A stretch of 64,000 nt of DNA. It comes from Rosistilla oblonga (GTDB taxonomy: Bacteria; Planctomycetota; Planctomycetia; Pirellulales; Pirellulaceae). The first letter of the stretch is position 1. Each line of letters opens with the position of its first letter. The notes under the pieces are model-generated. The model was given only the letters and a program-made list of their open reading frames with translations, was not told the DNA's origin and ran no database searches. The DNA is taken from the NCBI RefSeq assembly GCF_007751715.1, contig NZ_CP036292.1:3720001-3784000 (forward strand), read 5' to 3'. A program made the translations under genes and the position numbers. Of the stretch, positions 16,729 through 26,210 are shown one piece after another.

Positions 16729-16819
16729 GTTTAAAGGTTCCGAGTGGGCTGAGGTTTTTAAGTGGTTGGATCGACGACACAGTGAAGCGTCGATCTGTTT
16801 GTTGAGAAGACGATAGCGA

Positions 16820-17827
16820 CTATTGGAAGCCATCGAGTACGTTTTTGCCGATCGCTCGGCCGCTCTCTTGCTCCGTATGGGCTTGTTTCAGTGTTTCAAC
16901 GCTGATCTTGCCCAAGTTGTTGTTGACGGTAGAAATCAACGTTCCGTCGTCGATCATCTGCGAGACGCGATTTAGTAGCTGATGTTGGACTTCCATGTCG
17001 TCGGTTTGAAACATCGATCGGGCGAACATGAACTCCCAACTGAAGTTCAACGCCTTCGGTTTGCCCGCGTTAATGTCGAGCGTCTGTGGATCGTCGATGA
17101 ACGCGACATGACCGCGAGGCTGAATCAGTTCGATGATTGCGGGAAAGTGTCCGTCGGTGCCGGTCAGCGAAGCGACATAACGCGGCTGCAGCGAGAGCGT
17201 CTTCAATTGGTCGACTAGCGATTCGCGATGGTTGATCACATGATCCGCTCCCATTTTCTCAACCCATTGAATCGTTTCCGGACGCGACGCAGTGGCGATG
17301 ACCGTTAACCCGGTAAGCTTCTTTGCAAGTTGGATCAGAATCGACCCGACGCCGCCAGCGCCGCCGATCACCAAAAGACTCTCGCCTTCACCTGCACCTT
17401 CTTCTACGGCCAACGAATCGAACAGCAGTTCCCAAGCGGTGATCGATGTCAGCGGAAAACCGGCGGCTTCGGCGAAACCAATCGACGATGGTTTGATGCC
17501 AACGATTCGTTCGTCGACGGCATGGAACTCGGCGTTAGTCCCCGGACGCGTGATGTCGCCGGCGTAAAAAACTTCGTCACCCACCTTGAACCGCCTGACC
17601 TCGCTACCGATCTGCCGGACAACGCCAGCCGCGTCGTAGCCGATGATTTTGGTGCCGCTGTCCGGTGTTTGACTGGCACGCACTTTTACGTCGACTGGAT
17701 TGACCGAGATACCGCGAACCTCGACCAATAGATCGTGAGGCTGCAATTCCGGCGATCCAGCTTCAAATTCGATCAGTGCGTCTGGGGCGGTAATGGGGCC
17801 GGCAGTTTTGTATCCGATCGCTTTCAT
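16820..17827 (-). CDS. Zinc-type alcohol dehydrogenase-like / quinone reductase MDR protein
   Basis: 335 residues from ATG 17827 ([10 protein letters not shown]). Medium-chain dehydrogenase layout: GroES domain with [20 protein letters not shown] and [14 protein letters not shown], then nucleotide loop [20 protein letters not shown]. It lacks the catalytic Cys/His zinc set, so it belongs to the quinone oxidoreductase/zinc-binding ADH family protein branch. Probably NADPH-dependent reduction of a quinone or enone. Same strand and close to the ABM gene (91 nt) and downstream of the OYE gene. The substrate is not predictable from sequence. Confidence 0.86.
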   Translation of the reverse strand: MKAIGYKTAGPITAPDALIEFEAGSPELQPHDLLVEVRGISVNPVDVKVRASQTPDSGTKIIGYDAAGVVRQIGSEVRRFKVGDEVFYAGDITRPGTNAEFHAVDERIVGIKPSSIGFAEAAGFPLTSITAWELLFDSLAVEEGAGEGESLLVIGGAGGVGSILIQLAKKLTGLTVIATASRPETIQWVEKMGADHVINHRESLVDQLKTLSLQPRYVASLTGTDGHFPAIIELIQPRGHVAFIDDPQTLDINAGKPKALNFSWEFMFARSMFQTDDMEVQHQLLNRVSQMIDDGTLISTVNNNLGKISVETLKQAHTEQESGRAIGKNVLDGFQ

Positions 17828-17983
17828 TGTTCGTTCCTTAGAGGATGCGGGCTCGGAGCCCATGATGTGAGGCAGGTCGGTAGTATGAGTCTGCCGCCGA
17901 TAAATCCAGCTGATTGGACTTCCATAAGCGGATTAGGTCCGGCGGGATGTGGTCTCCCGATTTTTGCAGCCGTGCGTCGCAAG

Positions 17984-19060
17984 TCATCTCGCCGCGCGAG
18001 CGTATTGAATCGGCAGGATCTGTTCAGCGTCGGCGAGGCCCAGTTGCTTCGCAGCGTGGAAGGGCCAATAGGGATCGCGGAGCATCTCACGAGCCAACGA
18101 GACCACATCAACTTGCCCGTCGTCGATGGCCGCTGCGGCTTGTTCCGGTTCGGTGATCAACCAGCTTGCCGTCGTGGGGATGCCGACCTCTTCACGGATC
18201 CGACCGGCGATTGGAAGCATCATTCCGGGGCCCCAAGGGATCGTCGAAATGTCGGGAGTGACAAAGCCGTGGCTGACGTCCAATAGATCCAATCCGCTGG
18301 CTTTCAACTGCCGCGTCAATTCGATCGATTCCTCAACGGTCACGCCGCCGTCGATCCAATCGGTGACCGAAAGCCTCACCATCAATGGCAGCCGCTCGGG
18401 CCAGACTTCGCGAACCGCTTCAAAGGTTTCCAGCATAAAGCGGATCCGATTCTCAAAACTGCCGCCGTACTGGTCGGTCCGCTTGTTCGATAGCGGCGAG
18501 TAGAACTCGTGAGCAAGGTAGCCGTGTGCGAAGTGAACCTGTAGGCATTCGAAGCCGGCTTCGAGGGCGCGAACCGCGGCCTGGACAAAGTTCATATTGA
18601 CGCGCGCGATGTCAACGAGGCTCATCGCTTGGGGAACCTTGGGTAGACTGCCGCCAAAGGCTTTGGCCGAAGGAGCGATCGTATCCCAGCCTCCTTGGTC
18701 GGAGCCGATGTGTTCGTCGCCTTCCCACGGTCGGCTGGCACTCGCCTTGCGACCGGCGTGTGCGATCTGAATGCCCGGGACCGCTCCCTGTTGTTTCATG
18801 AACCGGTTGATCTTCGCATACGGTTCGACATGATCGTCGCTGTAAATGCCGGCGTCTCCTGGGCTGATACGCCCCTCGGGCGAGACCGCCGCAGCTTCGA
18901 CGATCACCATTCCCGCACCGCCGACGGCCCGCGATCCCAAATGGACAAGATGCCAATCGTTGGGAGCCCCATCGACCGACGAATATTGACACATCGGCGA
19001 GACCACAATGCGATTCCGCATCGTGACATCTTTTAAGGAGTACTTCTCAAACAGTTTCAT
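17984..19060 (-). CDS. Old Yellow Enzyme-type NADH:flavin oxidoreductase (YqjM-like)
   Basis: 358 residues. N-terminal SPMCQYSS gives C24 and Y26, matching the redox-sensing Cys and Tyr of YqjM-class ene-reductases. H176 and H179 in HFAHGYLAHEF are the substrate-anion pair. QIAHAGRKAS, SPLSNKRTDQYGGSFENR and a C-terminal ASWLITEPEQA/VSLAREMLRDPYWP segment complete the FMN barrel. The enzyme should reduce activated C=C bonds (enones, maleimides) using NAD(P)H. Preceded by AAGGAG-like sequence about 10 nt before the ATG. Lies between the nitroreductase gene upstream and the MDR gene downstream, forming an electrophile-reducing cluster. Confidence 0.92.
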   Translation of the reverse strand: MKLFEKYSLKDVTMRNRIVVSPMCQYSSVDGAPNDWHLVHLGSRAVGGAGMVIVEAAAVSPEGRISPGDAGIYSDDHVEPYAKINRFMKQQGAVPGIQIAHAGRKASASRPWEGDEHIGSDQGGWDTIAPSAKAFGGSLPKVPQAMSLVDIARVNMNFVQAAVRALEAGFECLQVHFAHGYLAHEFYSPLSNKRTDQYGGSFENRIRFMLETFEAVREVWPERLPLMVRLSVTDWIDGGVTVEESIELTRQLKASGLDLLDVSHGFVTPDISTIPWGPGMMLPIAGRIREEVGIPTTASWLITEPEQAAAAIDDGQVDVVSLAREMLRDPYWPFHAAKQLGLADAEQILPIQYARAAR

Positions 19061-19114
19061 TTTGATTCGCTTTGGTTTTGCTAAGTTTCGTCACGGGGAT
19101 CAACTCCCGACGGT

Positions 19115-19837
19115 TCAGACTTCGGTCAGGATTTCGGCATACGGCAGGCGGGACTTCGTCAGTTTGGCGTTGTAGTCGGCTTCGGGATCGTGATAACCGA
19201 GCGTCACGGCAACCAGACTGCTGTAGCCACGTTCCCGCAGTCCAAACTCGTCGTCCAGCACCTTGACTTCGATGCCTTCCATCGGCGTCGCATCGATCCC
19301 CATCGCCGAAACGCCAAGCAGGAAGGAACCGATGTTGAGATAGACCTGTTTGTCCATCCAATGTTGAACGTCTTTCATGTCCTGTTTGTGGATGTTGATA
19401 AACATGTTGCGGCCGGCGTGCATTCGATCCTTCATCGCCGGATCGGCAGCGAAGCGACCGTCCTTCTCCTCCTGCTGCAACACCCGTTGCAGGTAATCTT
19501 CTTCGATGTCCAACTTGCTGCAGAAGACGACGACGTGCGAAGCTTTGCGAATCGAGTTGCTGTTGAACGGATAGATTCTGTCGGTCGATTTGGCGATCTT
19601 CTCTTTCGCTTCGTCGGACGACGCGAGGATGAAATGCCACGGCTGAGAATTGACGCTCGACGCACTGTAGCGGAGCAGCTCCTTGATCTTTTCCACATCC
19701 TGATCGGAGATCTTGCGACTGGGATCGTAAGCTTTGGCGGAATAGCGATTCTTGGCAAAGTGAACGATGTCGTATTCGGCGGCGTTCCCGTTGGTCGATT
19801 CTGTCTGAAGCATCTTTTGCGTCCGGTCTGTTTTCAT
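19115..19837 (-). CDS. Nitroreductase family protein (NfsB-like)
   Basis: 240 residues from ATG 19837; ATG 19810 is also possible, and the open frame extends to 20011 without coding character. YDIVHFAKNRYSAKAYDPSR opens the FMN nitroreductase fold; ASSVNSQPWHFILAS is the FMN-binding SxxNxQPW segment; QVYLNIGSFLLGVSAMGIDA and a final VTLGYHD match NfsB/DrgA oxygen-insensitive nitroreductases. Such enzymes reduce nitroaromatics and quinones with NAD(P)H and some act as dihydropteridine reductases. First gene of the leftward redox cluster; the triple 10-bp repeat at 19990-20019 lies about 150 nt upstream and may control it. Confidence 0.9.
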   Translation of the reverse strand: MKTDRTQKMLQTESTNGNAAEYDIVHFAKNRYSAKAYDPSRKISDQDVEKIKELLRYSASSVNSQPWHFILASSDEAKEKIAKSTDRIYPFNSNSIRKASHVVVFCSKLDIEEDYLQRVLQQEEKDGRFAADPAMKDRMHAGRNMFINIHKQDMKDVQHWMDKQVYLNIGSFLLGVSAMGIDATPMEGIEVKVLDDEFGLRERGYSSLVAVTLGYHDPEADYNAKLTKSRLPYAEILTEV

Positions 19838-19989
19838 AGAACAAGGAAAGGGTTGAGACGATCCGCCGTCTGAACCCTGTGTTGAGTGCATCGCAAGATG
19901 CGTGCCGTTCATGGTCGTTGTCAGCAGAAAGCAATATTTCAGCGAAATCGCTTGTTGAATGAATCCGCCAAATCGCAAGTCGTCCCACG

Positions 19990-20019
19990 ATGTGCCCACA
20001 TGTGCGCACATGTGCGCAC
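19990..20019. promoter_or_regulatory. Triple tandem 10-bp palindromic operator-like element
   Basis: Three contiguous copies of ATGTGC(C/G)CAC at 19990-19999, 20000-20009 and 20010-20019. The core TGTGCGCACA is a perfect palindrome and the 10-bp period equals one helical turn, so bound dimers would stack on one face of DNA. It lies about 150 nt before the nitroreductase start and just downstream of the NtrC-type gene. This layout is that of a cooperative repressor or activator site; the cognate regulator is not identified. Confidence 0.6.
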
Positions 20020-20089
20020 TCGTTTCGTCTTGCTGTCACTGCGTGGACAGTTTTTGCAGTCGACCTGTCTGCCAAGGACGTTGCTGTGT

Positions 20090-21436
20090 CTAAACCTCGA
20101 TTCCGTGTTGCTTCATCATCCGGTAGAGCTTGCGGCGTTCGACACCCAGGATCCGGGCGGCTGCCGATTTGTTGCCGTTTTCTCGAGCGAGCACCTCCGC
20201 GATATGCTCCCGCTGCACCGTCATCAACGATCCTTCGTTGGCGGGCGTTTCCGCAGAACCAGCCGAACCGAGCGATTGGAATTCATCGGGAAGGTCTTCG
20301 ATCGTGATCAGATCGTCGGCGAGGATCTTCGCCCGTTCGATGGTGTTGACCAATTGCCGGATGTTACCGGGCCAGTCGTAAGCCAGCAGCGCCGTCCGCG
20401 CCTCGGCTTCCAACTCGGGGCCGTTTCCCAAAAAGTGGTCGATCAAAACGCTGACGTCATCGCCGCGATCGCGCAGCGGCGGAAGGTGGACTGTCAGCAG
20501 ATTGATTCGGTAATAGAGGTCTTCGCGAAAACGTCCTTCGGCCACCTCATCCTTCAGGCTGCGATTAGTCGCCGCGACGATCCGGACATCGACCCGGCGT
20601 TCCTTCTCCGAACCGATCCGCCGCATCGACCCATCTTCCAGCACCCGCAGCAGTTTCGGCTGCAATGCCAACGGCAACTCGCCAACCTCGTCGATAAACA
20701 ACGTGCTCCCGTCGGCGACTTCGAACAGACCGGGCTTCGCTGAAGTCGCACCGGTGAACGCACCCTGTTCATGACCAAACAACTCGCTCTCTACCAACTG
20801 TTCCGGCAACGCGGCACAATTCACAGTGACCATCGGCCGGTTGCCGCGGGGGCTGCCCTGATGGATCGCTTGGGCGACCAGTTCCTTGCCGGTCCCGCTT
20901 TCGCCTTCGATCAGCACCGGCTTGTCAGTCGGAGCGATACGGTCGATCAACCTGAAGACTTTTTGTATCGGTTCGGACTGGCCGAGCATCGTCGCGGCTG
21001 GACGTTTCGTGCGGTCGATGACTTCGCGCAGCTGCGTATTCTCCTTCCGCAACTTCCGACGTTCCAACGCTCCCAGACAACGACGTTCTAGTTCCGCCAT
21101 CGGGAACGGTTTGGAGAGAAAGTCGAAGACGCCGCGACGCATCGATTCGACGGCGTTCTCGATCGTCCCTTCGCCTGTCAGGATGATGATCTCCGTTTCG
21201 GCGGCGGCATCGCGGATCCGCTGCACCAGTTCCAGACCGCTGAGACCGGGCAAATTCCAATCGAGGACGGCGATGTCGAAATCAAGTTTCTCGCACTGGG
21301 CGACGCCATCCTGCCCGCGAGTGGTGTGCGTGACGCAGTGCCCGTTCTTCTGGAACCAGCGAATGCAACCCGCCGCGAAATCGGAATCGTCGTCGACGAA
21401 CAATATGTCCAACGCAGTTTCTGCCATGGCCGTCAT
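20090..21436 (-). CDS. NtrC-family sigma-54-dependent response regulator
   Basis: 448 residues in the classic three-domain order. Receiver: acidic VDDDSD near 14-19, phospho-acceptor D59 in [14 protein letters not shown] near 87 and K109. AAA+ domain: Walker A GESGTGKE at 178-185, sigma-54 contact loop GAFTGA at 225-230, Walker [10 protein letters not shown], and R-finger region [15 protein letters not shown]-terminal Fis-type [23 protein letters not shown]. All catalytic motifs are intact so it should activate sigma-54 promoters. It is divergent from the histidine kinase at 21540, with 103 nt between, and is the natural partner of that kinase. Confidence 0.95.
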   Translation of the reverse strand: MTAMAETALDILFVDDDSDFAAGCIRWFQKNGHCVTHTTRGQDGVAQCEKLDFDIAVLDWNLPGLSGLELVQRIRDAAAETEIIILTGEGTIENAVESMRRGVFDFLSKPFPMAELERRCLGALERRKLRKENTQLREVIDRTKRPAATMLGQSEPIQKVFRLIDRIAPTDKPVLIEGESGTGKELVAQAIHQGSPRGNRPMVTVNCAALPEQLVESELFGHEQGAFTGATSAKPGLFEVADGSTLFIDEVGELPLALQPKLLRVLEDGSMRRIGSEKERRVDVRIVAATNRSLKDEVAEGRFREDLYYRINLLTVHLPPLRDRGDDVSVLIDHFLGNGPELEAEARTALLAYDWPGNIRQLVNTIERAKILADDLITIEDLPDEFQSLGSAGSAETPANEGSLMTVQREHIAEVLARENGNKSAAARILGVERRKLYRMMKQHGIEV

Positions 21437-21539
21437 TGTAAGTCACAACGCGATGTCGAACAGGGCAGCCGGTGCTACGAAGATCCGCCGGAGCCCCTAG
21501 AATAGACCGGCCGCCGGCATTGCTATTTGGGAATGGACG

Positions 21540-23147
21540 ATGATGAACGAACGAGATCTATTGGAAAGCGATTTACGCGGGCAGACGCGGGTCCTGAAGC
21601 GGTTGGCCCAAGGGGCGTCGCTGGACGAAGTGCTGCACACGCTTGTTGAAGTCGCCGAGGAATCGCGTCCCGACATGATCGGTTCGGTCATGTTGATGGA
21701 AGCGGAATCGGGGACGTTGCGGTTGGCAGCGTCTCGGCGTTTGCCCGATTTCTATTGCACCGCGGTCGACCGCCGGATCCCAGGTCCCCGCTGTGGATCT
21801 TGCGGAACCGCAGCCTTCACCGGCAAACGGGTCGTCGTGGAAGATATCGCCACCGATCCGTTGTGGCATGGATTTCGCGATATCCCGGAACAAGCCTTGT
21901 TGCGTGCCTGTTGGTCCGAACCGATCATCGCATCGACCGGCGAAGTCCTGGGGACATTTGCGATGTATTACTCTGTTCCAAGGTCGCCGTGTGCGAGCGA
22001 ACTGGAGTTTGTCTCCAGCATCGCTAGCCTGGCGGCGTTGGCGATCGAGCGGGTTCGCTATCAGAGCGACGTTGAACGCGAGCGGGCGGTGCTGAAGACG
22101 ATCGTCAACGGAATCCCCGACGCTCTCTTGATGACCGGGTTGGACCGGAACATCACCCACTTCAGCCGTGGGGCGTGCCGTATGTTCCAGTACGATGCGG
22201 ATGAAGTGTTGGGCAAATCGACTTCGATACTATACGCCGATCGATCCGACTTCGAACGGATGGCCGAGGAACGTTTTCATATCGCGGCCGATGAAAGATT
22301 CGAAGCTACCGAAGTCCGATGGCGACGAAAGTCGGGCGCGACCTTTGTCGGCGAGATGGTCGGGAAAGTGATCCGCGACGAACGGGACCAGCCGTTGGGA
22401 TTCCTCGCCTTGATTCGCGACATCACCGACCGCAAACGGGCCGAAGCCTGCCTGGCGGAGAGCCGCGATAAACTGGTCCAGGCGGAACGCTTGGCTGCGA
22501 TGGGGAAGATGGTTTCGGCGATCGCTCATGAGAGTCGCAACGCGTTGCAACGGATTCAAGTTGGTATCGATGTCCTGGAGTACGACATCGAACCCGACTC
22601 GGAAGCTCGCGAAGATCTGAACCGGATCCGCCGGGCTAAAAACGATTTGCAACATATGCACGATGAACTTCGCAGCTTTGCCGGACCGATCCAGTTGGAT
22701 AAATCAACGGCCAGTGTTGCGGAGGTCTGGCGGCAGGCGTGGACGAACCTGCACGTCTTGCATCAAGGACGGGACGTTCAGTTGATCGAAGCGATCGATG
22801 ATGCGGATCTGGTCTGCGAATTGGACGTCTTCCGAATCGAACAGGTGTTCCGCAATCTGTTCGAAAACTCGTTAGCCGCCTGCGCCGATCCAGTCCGTAT
22901 CACCATCGCCTGCAGCAATCGCAACGACGGCGAACAACGGATGCTCTGCGTTTCGGTCCGCGACAATGGACCTGGGCTGCCGGAAGAGCTGCGGGCTCGT
23001 GTTTTCGAAGCCTTTTACACGACCAAGGCGAAGGGAACGGGTTTAGGCATGGCGATTGCAGAGAGGTTCATCACCGCGCATCGAGGGACGATCGAAATCA
23101 GCGATCACCCCGATGGTGCCGAATTCCTGATGACTCTCCCCCAATGA
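21540..23147 (+). CDS. GAF-PAS sensor histidine kinase
   Basis: 535 residues and no membrane segment, so a cytosolic sensor. An N-terminal GAF domain (about 20-172) contains PGPRCGSCGTAAFTGKRVVV with two cysteines. A PAS domain (about 185-300) ends in the DITDRKRAE linker. The HisKA region holds the phospho-acceptor H330 in AIAHESRNALQR. The HATPase domain has N-box FRNLFENSLAAC, G1 DNGPGLPEE and G2 KGTGLGMAIAERF. The kinase type matches NtrB-like partners of NtrC regulators, and the gene is divergent from one. It is followed after 9 nt by a single-domain receiver. The ligand is unknown; the GAF cysteines may sense redox or metal. Confidence 0.94.
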   Translation: MMNERDLLESDLRGQTRVLKRLAQGASLDEVLHTLVEVAEESRPDMIGSVMLMEAESGTLRLAASRRLPDFYCTAVDRRIPGPRCGSCGTAAFTGKRVVVEDIATDPLWHGFRDIPEQALLRACWSEPIIASTGEVLGTFAMYYSVPRSPCASELEFVSSIASLAALAIERVRYQSDVERERAVLKTIVNGIPDALLMTGLDRNITHFSRGACRMFQYDADEVLGKSTSILYADRSDFERMAEERFHIAADERFEATEVRWRRKSGATFVGEMVGKVIRDERDQPLGFLALIRDITDRKRAEACLAESRDKLVQAERLAAMGKMVSAIAHESRNALQRIQVGIDVLEYDIEPDSEAREDLNRIRRAKNDLQHMHDELRSFAGPIQLDKSTASVAEVWRQAWTNLHVLHQGRDVQLIEAIDDADLVCELDVFRIEQVFRNLFENSLAACADPVRITIACSNRNDGEQRMLCVSVRDNGPGLPEELRARVFEAFYTTKAKGTGLGMAIAERFITAHRGTIEISDHPDGAEFLMTLPQ

Positions 23148-23156
23148 ACCGACCAC

Positions 23157-23522
23157 ATGAAACGCAGCCTGAGAATTGTGATCGCCGACGACGAAGCCGA
23201 TATTCGTCAGGGATTTCGCCGTTTGCTGTGCAAGCTGGGCTGTGAAGTGGTCGGCGAAGCGGAGAACGGCGGCGATTTGATCGCGTTGTGTGCGGCGGAA
23301 CTGCCGGATCTCGTCATCACCGACGTTCGGATGCCTGAGATGTCGGGAATCGAAGCTGCCAAAGTGATCGCCAAAGCAATCGCGATCCCCGTGATTGTCG
23401 TCTCTTCTTACGAACGCCCCGACGACGAAGACTGCGCGTTCATCGCCGACTTCTTGCTCAAACCGATCTGCATCACCGAACTGCGAGCCGCGATCAACAC
23501 AGCCTGCGACGGCGCGTTCTAG
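23157..23522 (+). CDS. Single-domain response regulator (CheY-like receiver)
   Basis: 121 residues consisting only of a receiver: acidic pair DDE at 11-13, phospho-acceptor D56 in VITDVRMPEMSG, SSYERP at the Ser/Thr switch position, and K in FLLKPI. The usual Pro after Lys is present. There is no output domain. The start follows the kinase stop by 9 nt, so the two are cotranscribed. It may compete with the NtrC-type regulator for phosphate from the kinase (a phosphate sink) or relay signals by protein contact. Confidence 0.93.
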   Translation: MKRSLRIVIADDEADIRQGFRRLLCKLGCEVVGEAENGGDLIALCAAELPDLVITDVRMPEMSGIEAAKVIAKAIAIPVIVVSSYERPDDEDCAFIADFLLKPICITELRAAINTACDGAF

Positions 23523-23902
23523 AGCCCGATCCCACTGTGCGTATTTGGGCACACCAGCGCGGGAACTGCCCATCAACGGGCAATCGATGCGAGCAACTCA
23601 CCTCCCCGAACATCGCTTCGCTGGTTCGCCCCTCCCCTGCAAACTTCGTTTGCCGGAGGGTCGATATTGACTTTTGTTCCCGTGAGCCAGTATCGGGCGG
23701 GCAAATTGAGTATCCATTGGTGAACCGCGCAAGCCAGACTCCCTGTGCACGCGATGGTGCGCCGCCTATTTCCAAATCAGCATCCGATAAAAAACTATCT
23801 TTTTGTCACCGCAATCCGGGCAGAAATACGCCTATGATCATGTCGAGTCAAAACTACGTCTAGAGATTCGATATACGCAACGCCAAATACGGAGGTCGAA
23901 TA
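23523..23902. other. Intergenic region with GC-rich hairpin-forming repeat
   Basis: 380 nt after the receiver gene. No gene is visible. It includes the repeat at 23601-23665. The last 60 nt before the downstream gene are AT-richer and end in GGAGG at 23891-23895, so its promoter is presumably here. Confidence 0.5.
23601..23665. repeat. Dispersed repeat, CTCCC...GGGAG hairpin family, copy 1
   Basis: The pattern CCTCCCCGAACATCGCTTCG then CTGGTTCG, CCTCCCCTGCAAAC, TTC, GTTTGCCGGAGGG is closely matched at 24432-24490. Both copies contain CGCTTCGCTGGTTCG followed by a C-rich arm, AAACTTCGTTT, and a G-rich arm. Copies lie on either side of the small gene at 23903-24307. Confidence 0.8.
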
Positions 23903-24307
23903 GTGGACATCAAAGAAACCGAAGAATTGGAACGGCTGGCGTCGATTCCAGGCTGGATCAGAAACTCGCAAGATGCGCTGGATGCAATCGTCAATGAATT
24001 TGGGGGGGAACGCAATAGATTGAAAACCCATCAACTGGCACTGAAGTTGGTGAAAAGCATCAAATTCGATGACCGCGATGGAACTACGCAGTCCGGTGTT
24101 GGTCTCCTCTGTATTGATCCGGACGCCTACGAGTTGAGCGAAACGTCGTACCGGCGTGGATACCTTGGTGGTTTCACCCACGCGCTCGATGAGATTTACG
24201 ATGGAAAAACGATTGAAGATTGCAATTGCTACGCCAATGAAGAGCTGATCGCATGGCGCTCAGGCGATTGTACCAAACAAGTGCTGCCACCGACAAAAGA
24301 CTCGTAG
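23903..24307 (+). CDS. Small hypothetical protein, GTG start
   Basis: 134 residues, starting at GTG 23903 with a strong Shine-Dalgarno GGAGG at 23891-23895 (7-nt spacing), which is the best evidence that it is real. The protein is acidic, soluble and has no signal peptide: MDIKETEELERLASIPGWIR at the start, then a predicted helical region and a few Cys in DCNCYANEE near the end. I recognise no domain. Codon use is AT-richer than that of neighbours, and it sits between two copies of a hairpin repeat, so it may be a recently arrived gene. Function unknown. Confidence 0.6.
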   Translation: MDIKETEELERLASIPGWIRNSQDALDAIVNEFGGERNRLKTHQLALKLVKSIKFDDRDGTTQSGVGLLCIDPDAYELSETSYRRGYLGGFTHALDEIYDGKTIEDCNCYANEELIAWRSGDCTKQVLPPTKDS

Positions 24308-24629
24308 TCGGCGGACGAAGCACTTCACCCGCCCGGCGAAGCCAGGGAGGGTCGAAACACGAGCGTCTAGCAAGTGTTTCGGGGAGGGCCCGCCGCTGTA
24401 TCGATAGCCTGCGATTTACTTCGGACTCCCATCCTCGAACCACGCTTCGCTGGTTCGATCCTCCCTCAAACTTCGTTTGAGGGAGGATCGAAGCCCTGAG
24501 TCCACGTTTTTTGCGTCGTACTCTACGGAAGTCCCACTACGCCGATTTCAACCGAGTTGCCGCTATAATGCTGCAGCATTGGGAAAACGCGCGCGTGACG
24601 AAACCTAAAGATCTGTGGAAGAGGCTTGG
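24308..24629. other. Intergenic region with repeat patch before sulfatase
   Basis: 322 nt, no gene visible. The first half is repeat material (24315-24492). The remainder, with GCTATAATGCTGC near 24572, may contain a promoter: TATAAT at 24574-24579 is a good -10 match about 50 nt before the sulfatase start. Confidence 0.5.
24315..24492. repeat. Dispersed repeat patch with 18-bp perfect hairpin
   Basis: Contains a hairpin with arms 24454-24471 and 24475-24492 (18 bp, exact) and a 3-nt loop in AAAC-TTC-GTTT, preceded by CGCTTCGCTGG. A degenerate second hairpin, GGGAGGGTCGAAACAC...GTGTTTCGGGGAGGG, lies just before it at about 24345-24388. The family is shared with 23601-23665. Confidence 0.85.
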
Positions 24630-26114
<1,485 letters not shown>

Positions 26115-26210
26115 TCGTATCACTCTCCCAAATGAACCAAATCGATTTGGAATCGCAACTCGCACTTCGTCCGAATCCGTCGCGCCGCACAACAACACGT
26201 TCTCATCACA

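Noticed and set aside
19047-20075. Minus-strand open frame of 342 codons overlapping the nitroreductase gene
   Set aside because: Same strand but another frame; Arg/Gln/Ser-rich with no domain, while the overlapping frame gives a clear nitroreductase.
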